This document shows, one piece after another, positions 56,065-64,000 of a DNA stretch of 64,000 nt. A model generated the notes under the pieces. It searched no databases. It was given only the letters and a program-made list of their open reading frames with translations, and was not told the origin of the DNA. Origin of the DNA: Erinaceus europaeus. Its lineage: Eukaryota > Chordata > Mammalia > Eulipotyphla > Erinaceidae. Where the stretch lies: positions 88,560,161 through 88,624,160 of the forward strand of contig NC_080175.1 of assembly GCF_950295315.1 (NCBI RefSeq). The letters run 5' to 3'. A program made the position numbers and the translations under genes. Position 1 is the first letter of the stretch. Every line of letters begins with the position of its first letter.

Positions 56065-56625
56065 TGTGGAAAATTATTTTCCCATTTTTATTATCAATTT
56101 AATATTGATTTACCAAATAATGAGGTAGCAGGTATATAATTCTACACTGTTCCCATCACCAGAGTACTGTGTCCCCATTCCCTCTATTGAAAAGTGCAGT
56201 AATTCTCACAAAGTCCTAGCTATAGGTTAACTATTATTTCTATAACTATCTCTGTTTATATTTATTTGTCCATTTTTTCTGTGGCCCTACTTTCTCTTCC
56301 TTTCTAAGTCACCTACACCTATTGCTATTTCTGAATGTTCCCGCTTTTTTTCTTCTTCTCTCTCCAGATCTTAATGGAAATGGAGTTCAGAGCCCTCTGG
56401 TCATCTTCCCCTAGTTTTTCTCCTCCTCTGGGTAATGGACCAAAAACCTTTTTGAGGTGCAGAAGGTAGGAGTTCTGGCTTCTGTAATTGGTTCCCTGCT
56501 GAACCTGGATGTTGGCAGGTCAACCCATACCACCATCCTGTTTCTATCATCCCTACTGGGGTAGGGGTCTGGAGAGATAATGTTCCAGGACACATTTTTA
56601 AGGTCATATGCTTACTTTCTTTACC
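56065..56625 (-). mobile_element. L1 3' end, second 3'UTR subtype
   Basis: Minus-strand 3'UTR, T-rich at the plus left edge. It includes the segment shared with 10018, 41860 and 61610 (TATTGAAAAGTGCAGTAATT), the segment shared with 12311, and the terminal GCAGAAGGTAGGAGTTCTGG segment. Confidence 0.7.
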
Positions 56626-56695
56626 CAAAAGGCTTAAAAAAATAACCTGAGAACAGAATAACTGTCTTTAACCTTTGTATTATTAAATTTTTATT

Positions 56696-56905
56696 GTCTT
56701 TTTTTATTGGATAGAGAACCAGAAATTGAAAGGTTAGGGGAAGATAGAGACAGGGAAAGAGATAGAGACAGAGAGACACCTGCAGCCCTGCTTCACCACT
56801 GGTGAAGCTTCCCTCTCCTCCCTGCAGGAGGGGACCAGGGGCTTGAACCTGTGTCCTTTCACACTGTGATGTGAGCACTTAACCAGGTGTGCCACCACGT
56901 GCCTC
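56696..56905 (-). mobile_element. type B tRNA SINE
   Basis: Plus TTTTTTATTGGATAGAGAAC, purine tract, CCCTGCTTCACCACTGGTGA and a head ending GTGTGCCACCACGTGCCTCA. Confidence 0.88.
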
Positions 56906-57794
56906 ACATCTGTTCTTAATTATTACCTTTGAATATTTTGCTCCACTCTCTTATATTAAGCATCCATTTGACAAACTATTTTCCATTTTAAGTTTGGGTA
57001 TGGTAGCAAAAAAAGTTTTGAATTACTTAATAATAGTAGTTTAACGCATTTTTATTATCCTGAAATAAAATTCATGGCTAATGTAGGCTATATAAATATA
57101 ATTTCAAAAGATCAATATAATACTATCTAAGAATAAATATGATAAAATTATTTTATAATAAAATAACTGAATTTCAATATGTAAATATATTTAGATATGA
57201 CAAAATTAGAGACTTGGGGTGGTAGTCAAATAAATGGACTATATGTTGATTTCTACAAATACCTCATACTGGGAAATCATATACACTAGAAGAGTTCATT
57301 GATATTCATGGTTTCATTTTTGAAATTGAGAACAACTTAAAATTTCTATAGAAAGCAAACTGAAATGTTTCTACTAGTGTATTTATTTTCTTAAGACTTA
57401 AAATTGAAAAGAAAATCACATATACAAAGAAAGTTAAATTACAGTTTTGGTTCATTAGAAATGTTTTCTTCTTTATGAATAACCAATAAGATAGTAAAAA
57501 CACATGTGTAACAGGGTCAGATCTCTTTGTATGTGATAACTACAGACTATAGTCCTTGATAGCTAACTATTTGTCAATACCCCACAATCACTGGAATAAA
57601 TAATAATAATCCCTATCTGATTCATGGCTTCAAGTATCAATCCATTTCCTCTGCCCTTTTCAAATATGTCAATAGAATGTCTGTTCAGTTCATACAGTAT
57701 GAAAGGATTAGCAATCACTAATTTTATTTCTGCTGTACATACATGGAATTTTGATCAAGTTTCTGTATTCTTTCTCTCATTTCCTTTCTTTACA
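56906..57794. other. unique AT-rich DNA, nothing recognised
   Basis: No repeat or coding signal seen. Confidence 0.4.
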
Positions 57795-57900
57795 AGAACA
57801 CTGCTCAACTCTGGCTTTTGGTGGTGACTGGAATTGAATTGAGACATCAGGTTTCAGGCATATAATTAGTTTGTATAATTCCTATTTCCTGGGTCCCCTA
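57795..57900 (-). mobile_element. type C SINE fragment
   Basis: Plus AACACTGCTCAACTCTGGCT, TTTTGGTGGTGACTGGAATT and CAGGTTTCAGGCATATAATT: reversed, worn type C. Confidence 0.55.
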
Positions 57901-58612
57901 CATCTTTCTTAAAGGAAGGCAAACTTATTTATTTAAGTGATACTAATCTATGGGATATGACTCAAGTTTAGTAAGAATAAGATCATACAAAGGAATGATT
58001 TCTAAACACTTGTAAAAATAAATCAGTCTGATATTAATTGTCTGATATTTTAAAATTCTACCAAAAATCTATATTCTCTATGCAAAGTAGAAGTAATAGA
58101 AAATTCTGCAATTATCACAAGTTATGAACCATGAGTAGTGATGCTAGAATCTTAAGGTTCAAGTTGGAATAATAAATGATAAATTTAGATAAAGAAGTAC
58201 CTACATATACAGGGGCATACTTATATATATTGGATGTATGTGTTCAAAGATTTGTATTATTTTTACACTGATGAAATATAGAGAAAAGTATGATGAAAAG
58301 TAGATAGTAATGGGAAATGATGAGTGAAAGACTGAGACCCTAATACTACTATGTGACATATATTTTATCCCTGTTCCAGTTCTGTCATTTCACTGCTATC
58401 TTTCATAGGTAGGTAGACCATCTTACTCATCATATAACATCGGATACTCTGAAAATAATGTGGTATTATATATGTCATGACACAAGAAGAATAGATAGCA
58501 CTTATGAGAACACATTAATCATAAACCTCACCATCTTATTTCATTGGTGACCTTGAATTAAAATGATCTTGACAAACTGATAGTCTTCTCTTTATCTACT
58601 TAACTCACCATT
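57901..58612. other. unique AT-rich DNA, nothing recognised
   Basis: No repeat or coding signal seen. Confidence 0.4.
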
Positions 58613-59118
58613 GTTGGACTTTTCAAGTGGTGAGGCCTCTTCCCGGGCACAAACTCCTGGCTTACTCTCTCTGTTGTGCACTAGATGCGGGGGCCCAGAA
58701 AGAATGTTCTGGGACAGTAGGTGTGAGACAACTGGATCTCTCCCTGTGTTTGTACCTAGAGACACAACCAGAGATCACCAAGGGAATGTTTCATGAACAA
58801 TCCATTTATTGAACAGCAAAGTAGGGTTTATAAGGGGTTGTAGGAGGAAGTAATTTATCCATCCCACATATGGTTTGGGATAAGAGGGGCAAAGAGAAAT
58901 AGGGGGCTGAGAAAAGGTCAGAACATTCCTAGTAGATGTTGAACAAGGGGGTTAGTTGATCAAAAGAAGTAGGGTTATCAATAACCAGCTGTTGGATAGT
59001 ATGCCAGCTCCCCCTGGCTTCTGCTTAACCATATGCCTATATAGGGATAGATTTAATCCCATTCAAAGCTTTGGTCTATTTACATAAATCACTTTTACAT
59101 TTACATAAAGCACCACAC
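58613..59118 (-). mobile_element. probable retroviral LTR (minus)
   Basis: On minus, about 505 bp from TGTGGTGCTTTATG to GAAAAGTCCAACA (TG...CA ends). It carries a TATA motif (TTATAAA, plus 58828-58834) and AATAAA about 20 bp downstream (plus TTTATT at 58805-58810). That close spacing fits a compact R region. The U5-like end is GC-richer, with CCCGGGAAGAGGCC. No target-site duplication found, so the outer edge may be at 59126 instead. It looks solo: no internal retroviral sequence is visible next to it. Confidence 0.55.
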
Positions 59119-59128
59119 TCCCTCCAGG

Positions 59129-59160
59129 GCATTGGTGGTTTAGTGGTAGAATTCTCACCT
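59129..59160 (+). other. tRNA-Gly 5'-half-like sequence
   Basis: GCATTGGTGGTTTAGTGGTA followed by GAATTCTCACCT matches the acceptor 5' strand, D arm and anticodon 5' stem of tRNA-Gly (GCC/CCC type) with about two changes seen. No anticodon loop, T arm or 3' acceptor strand follows, so it is not a tRNA gene. It contains an internal A-box-like TGGTTTAGTGG. Confidence 0.75.
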
Positions 59161-59584
59161 GCTCCACCCCCTCTCCTTGTCACACCCTGATCCTCTCCTT
59201 GTCACACCCTGATTTTCACCAGTCACTTTTCGCTCCACCCTCTCTATATCACATCCTGTTTCCACCCTACTTGGAGAGTATAAAAACAGCTGCTCTTCTG
59301 ATTAAAGACACTTGGAAATTGCTTTCCGGTTCTGAGAGTTCCAGAGTGTATCTCCTGAGAAGTTAGTGTGGCACGAGTTCCTGATCCCTCTCCCACACAG
59401 CAGCCTAAATCGGCTCCAGTTGAGTTCTCTCCAACCCAGAGAGCACTAGCTCGGGAAGAAGTAACCTCAGGCTATCCCGGCAACCAGCAGACAGAGAGGA
59501 GCCTTAAGAGAGAAGATGGATCATGTAAGATTAGAAGGTCCAGAAAGGGTGGAGGAGTAAGAAGAATGCCCCTGGTTATAGTTT
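59129..59584 (+). mobile_element. probable LTR headed by a tRNA-Gly 5' half
   Basis: Begins with ~32 nt matching the 5' half of a eukaryotic tRNA-Gly (59129-59160). A pyrimidine-rich U3-like region follows, with a tandem CTCTCCTTGTCACACCCTGA repeat (about 59171-59210). TATAAAA is at 59279-59285 and ATTAAA at 59301-59306. Beyond about 59385 the sequence looks like 5' leader or U5 (CpG-containing, AG-rich). A 72-codon plus frame (59368-59586) has no recognisable domain. The end of the LTR and any primer-binding site are unclear. Confidence 0.45.
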
Positions 59585-60679
59585 GACAGAGCAGAACAAT
59601 GATGTGTGAGCCATTTATGATGAGAGAAGGTGGACTTTTATTAACCTCTGAGTAAATAAACTAACTGGTTTGAGAACAAGGAAATGGGCTACATGTAGAG
59701 TCTTTTGTGAGACAGAGAGACTGACAGAGGAAACTTTTTCCTGGTGGTCATTTTCTTCCATGCTCGATCTCAAATAGAGAGATTCTGATAGAAAGGTAGT
59801 ACCATTCAGGTTCCCACTTTTCAATAGAAAGTCCCACACCATGCTCAACCATGCCTCTCAATTTCCCTACACACCATATTGATTTTATTCAACTTTTAGC
59901 AATTAGCATAATTCTTATATTGTCTGTATGTGTTTGAACTAAATTTTGAAAATCCAGAAAATTTGAGTCTTTAGTTTTTGTTTTTTATGGAAGGAGGGTA
60001 GCTATATTTTATTGTCTGCTTTTGTCCATATAACTTATAAATCACTGTCTTCAAGAGTTAATTAGGTATTATAGCTAATTTTTTAGACGAGCGTAAAGTG
60101 TCATTTTAGTTCAGTGCCTGATTTTTCCAAATAATACACTGTCAATAGGAGTGCTGCCTCTATACATTATACACATTAAGGCCATATGACATATAACTAA
60201 AGCATTGTATGCTTTCTGGTGAATTTATCTAAGTCAATATCACTCTTCCTTTGCTGCCTTAATATGTGCAAAACTATGACTGAATTTAAGTTTCATTATC
60301 TAGAAAATGGTGATCATAACTCTTACCATGTCAGGTTGTTTAAACAGATATTAAGATATCTGTTCACAGACGATTCTTTTAAATATATCATGATTGAATT
60401 CTTTATATTTTAAATGGTTAAGTGAGGTTGTAAAATAACTGTGTAGTTATGAAGTATTTCCATACAATACATAACTATGGAATCATTCCATCTTCTCTCA
60501 TTAATCCTTCTACTGCTTTTATGTTCTAGTTTTCCAGAAAGTATTTGTTCAGCAAATGTTCTCTACTACTAATTTCTAGTCCAACATACCCAGCTCCATC
60601 CATGCCCCAAGACTTATTCTGGGTAATGTGGTCTTCTTACAGTCACCATGTCCAAAGCAGAAGTCACCATACCTCCTCA
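59585..60679. other. mostly unique DNA, nothing recognised
   Basis: The first ~250 bp (59585-59850) could belong to the flanking LTR element, but I cannot show it. Confidence 0.35.
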
Positions 60680-60848
60680 ATGAATGAGATTTAGAGGAAG
60701 AGATAGAGGTAAAGAGAAATGAGAGACACCAGAGCACTGTTTCACATTCATGAAGCTTTCCCTGTGCAAGTGTTTCTATGCTGTGGCTGTAAACTCAAAC
60801 CCAGGTCCTTTGTATGGGAAAGTGTGTGCATGACAGAGTGAGCTATCT
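60680..60848 (-). mobile_element. old tRNA SINE
   Basis: Plus: GAGGAAGAGATAGAGGTAAA, GCACTGTTTCACATTCATGA, AACCCAGGTCCTTTGTATGG. Worn, closest to type B. Confidence 0.6.
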
Positions 60849-60865
60849 CCAAGCCTATTATTCTT

Positions 60866-61157
60866 TCTTTAAATATTTATTTATTTATCCCCTTTTGTTG
60901 CCCTTTGTTTTTTAATTGTTGTAGTTATTATTGTTGTTATTATTGATGTTGTTGTTGTTGGATAGGACAGAGAGAAATGGAGAGAGGAGGGGAAGACAGA
61001 GAGAGAGAGAGGAAGACAGACACCTGCAGACCTGCTTCAACGCCTATGAAGCGACTCCCCTGCAGGTGGGGAGCTTGGGGCTCCAACCAGGATCCTTATG
61101 GCGGTCCTTGCACTTTGCGCCATGTGCACTTAACCTGTTACATTACCATCTGACTCC
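60866..61157 (-). mobile_element. type A tRNA SINE, perfect 17-bp duplication
   Basis: Complete short-form minus copy. CCAAGCCTATTATTCTT occurs exactly at 60849-60865 and 61158-61174. It landed at the edge of the older SINE to its left. Confidence 0.95.
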
Positions 61158-61219
61158 CCAAGCCTATTATTCTTATACTGCATTGCTAATAAATTACTTC
61201 TAATCGGTTATTTAAAAAT

Positions 61220-61425
61220 TGTTTTTTATTTATTTAATGGATAGAAACAGTCAGGAATTAAGATGGAAGGGGGAGATAGAGAGGAAGGGAGACAGAGACA
61301 CACCTCCAGCGCTGCTGCACCACTCACAAAGCTTTCTTTCTGCAAGTGGGGACCTGGGTATTGAACCTGGGTCCTTGTGCATTATAACACGTGTGCTCAA
61401 CCAGGTGCCTCACCATGCAGCCCTG
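61220..61425 (-). mobile_element. type B tRNA SINE
   Basis: Plus TTTTTATTTATTTAATGGAT, purine tract, CAAAGCTTTCTTTCTGCAAG and a head ending AGGTGCCTCACCATGCAGCC. Confidence 0.88.
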
Positions 61426-61609
61426 CTAATAAATTCTTAATGAAGGTCACTATATTGTCACTTTGTTGCCCAAGTAGAAAATAGATTCTTTACTTTCCCT
61501 TTAACTTTACTGCCATACATTTACTTGATATAAAATGCTATGTAATTAATATCTCCATAATAAATGTTTGTTATCTTCTCTCTAGCTCTATTTAAAACAC
61601 ATTTGCTTT

Positions 61610-61850
61610 TTTAAAATTTATTTTTATTAGTGATTTAATATTGATTTACAAAATTGTGTGATAAGAGGGTATAATTCCATAGGGTTCCCACGACCAGAGT
61701 TCTGTGTCCCCATCCCCTCCATTGGAAACTGTAGTAGTTCTCCCAAAGACATGGATATGGGCTGATTCTATAGTTATCTCTGTATATATTTGTTTACATT
61801 TTCCCCATTTTAAATACTCCTGCTTTTGCTCCCTTTAGAAGTAACTCCTA
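61610..61850 (-). mobile_element. L1 3' end, second 3'UTR subtype
   Basis: T/A-rich tail on plus left, TTAATATTGATTTACAAAAT, GGAAACTGTAGTAGTTCTCC and later CTCCTGCTTTTGCTCCCTTT; same layout as 10018 and 56100. Confidence 0.7.
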
Positions 61851-61854
61851 ACCT

Positions 61855-62107
61855 GTAGTGCAAAGCACAAGGACTGTCGTAAGAATCCCGGTTCGAGCCC
61901 CTGACTCCCCACCTGCAGGGGAGTCACTTCACAAGTGTGAAGGGTGAAGCAGGTCTGCAGGTGTCTCTATCTTTCTCTCCCCCTCTCTGTCTTCCCCTCC
62001 TGTCTCCATTTCTCTCTGTTCTATCCAACAACAACAATAATAACTACAACAATAAAGCAACAAGGGCAATAAAATGGAATAAATCAATAAATATTATTAA
62101 AGAAAAA
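61855..62107 (+). mobile_element. type A tRNA SINE, 5' truncated
   Basis: Starts at GTAGTGCAAAGCACAAGGAC, so most of the A-box head is gone. B box GGTTCGAGCCC, core with a small duplication (AAGTGTGAAGGGTGAAGC), CCATTTCTCTCTGTTC and AAC tail ending AAATATTATTAAAG. Diverged duplication GAAGTAACTCCTAACCT / GAAGTCACCCCTAAACCT at 61838-61854 and 62108-62125. Confidence 0.9.
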
Positions 62108-62125
62108 GAAGTCACCCCTAAACCT

Positions 62126-64000
62126 ATTAATACTTCCTTCCCACGTGTTTTTCCTTTGTTCCTCTTCTCTCTCAGGTAAGAGACACAGATCCTGGCTTCC
62201 TCTGAAGTTTTCCAAATTTTCTTCCCTTTCAGTGATGGTATAAAACCAGTATTCCTGGTAACAAATAATTCTAGACCCAGTAGAATGGGGGGGGGGGGGG
62301 CAAGAACCCTCTGCTTTATTTCCCCTGCTATTTATACCTCTGAGAGTACTGAACAAAATTGGTTTTTATTTGTTTGTTTGTTTGTTTTTAGGTGCAGTTA
62401 AAGTCACATTTTCATTATTTTTTCTCATCATTTTTTTCCTGTGTTTCAGGTGTGTAAGTGACCACACTATCTCCAAATTGGGTCCTTTTAACTCCTTTGT
62501 CTTATACATTGAATTGATTTATGAATACACCTTTACTACCTTACATCAATCATTAGTATAATATTTAATAAATTTTACTTTGAATTTTATGTTTTTTTTC
62601 TTATAAGAACTCTGAAGTTATGACTTAAAACATCGAAGACGATTAATTATTTAGAAGTTTTCCCAAGGTTTGTCAAGAGATTACAAATAACTTTTTTGAA
62701 GCCTATTTTAACATCTCCAGGACAAATACAAAAGTTGAAAGTACTATCAATTTATGTACAAATGAGTACTGCTAAGTCCCCTGAATGTTTCATTTGTGTG
62801 AATAAAACCTTGTGGGTAGACATGATTAAGTGAAGGACTTTATTTTGTAAATACCTGTAAACATGAAATGTATTTACAGATGACAGCTCTAAGCAAACAT
62901 AGTTGAACATTTTGCCTCCAAGTACTGTCTGACTTGATTGGTGGTGACTGTCATTTCAGAGTAACTATGAAGTAACTACAAATAATTCATAGTTGGAAAC
63001 TGGTAGAATTTATCCACTAAAATGCCAACTATGCCAGCTGATATATTATTACCTATTCAGACTTTTGTTATTTAGACAAGAGAAAGTCAGTCTTTCTTTC
63101 CACTTTAGGTTTAACAGGTTAAAATTGATCAACACACGTTTTATACCATTATTTTCACACTACATACAACACTGTATATAAAAGTATGTAAATAAATTTG
63201 AAGCTTTTATTTTATTTTATAAATTATTATGTTAGGGGAGCAATGCTTTCCCAACCAGTCGCCCCATGGGTGCAATGCCTCAACTTTCTGTGACAAATGC
63301 ATTTACACTCCTCCTACCCCCTACCCAGGTCTTCCTTCTTTACTGAGAAGCTTGCTATTTTTAAACTTTAAAATTCACAGACTGGTGCACTCAGAAAAGG
63401 GCAAGATACTTTCATACACATCTTTTCTTTTCTATTGGATAAACTCGTAGTAGAATGTTATATCGTAGTGGTATGCTATACTATGTTTATGTATTGCTAT
63501 TATTCATATATTCCTAACAGTAATATATGGGAGTTATATTAGTTCCCTGTTTTTTACTTTTAAAAGTGTTGTCATTATAATAATGATATCTCCTTGAGTT
63601 TTTAAGTACCATACCTATCATGACTAAAACCTTAGAAAATTGCATTTATTGGCTTTTTCTTGTGAAATATATTTTCAAGTTATTTTTCTGTATTTTATGT
63701 CTCTCATAGTTTTTAATAGAGTTAAAACATTTCTTTATATAATCTGGATTAAAATATTCATTTTTCAAATACATGTATTATGAAAATTTTTTCCAAGTGT
63801 TGGTTCTAATACTGTTAGCATTTCTTAAAGAAAAAAAGTTTTAAATTTGTGTAAATATCATTGCACACACATTTATGATAAAGATAATCCATTTATGCCT
63901 AGACAAATACATCTTTACAGTGCAAAGAAAAGTGAAGATATTTTCCTAAACTTTGTTCTTGAAGTTCTGAAGTATAATAGTTTTTATCATGGTCAAGATC
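62126..64000. other. unique AT-rich DNA to the window end
   Basis: No SINE or L1 recognised. It contains a 14-G run at 62287-62300 and a (TTTG)n at 62368-62385. No exon-like segment that I can defend. Confidence 0.4.

Noticed and set aside
59129..59160. A tRNA-Gly gene
   Set aside because: Only the 5' half is present: no anticodon loop, T arm or 3' acceptor strand follows.

Overview
This is a mammalian nuclear DNA window with no host protein-coding gene that I can support. It is AT-rich and has vertebrate-style CpG depletion. It is packed with tRNA-derived SINEs, 5'-truncated L1 copies and microsatellites. The two commonest SINE families (here 'type A', with a GTT/AAC-rich tail, and 'type B', ending AATAAATAAAGAT-like) match what I know of the hedgehog (Erinaceidae) ERI SINEs. 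My best guess is therefore Erinaceus or a close relative, intronic or gene-desert DNA. The family names come from memory and the assignment is an inference.

Layout. 1-10 kb: L1 3' ends, a rearranged older L1 (2371-3245), SINEs of both types, and a 400-bp triplet microsatellite (6780-7180). 10-12.1 kb: a small element whose 3' tail matches a LINE found at 38 kb, then a decayed endogenous-retrovirus stretch ending in a probable LTR (11572-12066). 12-23 kb: L1 ORF2 remnants on the minus strand (13150-14160, 15911-16861, 19263-20184) with interleaved SINEs. 23-30 kb: the most repeat-poor part, with nothing gene-like seen. 30.1-32.4 kb: a young 5'-truncated L1 on the minus strand with a perfect 14-bp target-site duplication and an open ORF2 C-terminus. 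36.3-38.6 kb: a CpG-rich non-LTR retrotransposon of jockey/I/R1-like type, unlike L1 or BovB. It is split by a 1.25-kb L1 3'UTR insertion that is an inverted near-copy of the 30-kb L1 tail. 39-58 kb: SINEs, L1 pieces and microsatellites, a long L1 EN-RT remnant (54000-56040) and a candidate exon-like segment (52964-53032). 58.6-59.6 kb: two probable LTRs arranged head to head; the plus-strand one begins with the 5' half of a tRNA-Gly. 60-64 kb: further SINEs, then unique AT-rich DNA.

How the parts relate. L1 presumably mobilised the SINEs: many copies have A-rich tails and 7-18-bp target-site duplications starting in T/A-rich sites. Nesting gives relative ages. The jockey-like LINE is older than the L1 inside it. 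The ERV is older than the SINE in it (11177-11456). The L1 EN-RT remnant is older than the SINE in it (54651-54931). The most interesting points are the jockey-like LINE with its possible short partner at 10.2 kb, the tRNA-Gly-headed LTR, and the hairpin module in the long form of the type A SINE. All identifications are by eye; no search was run.
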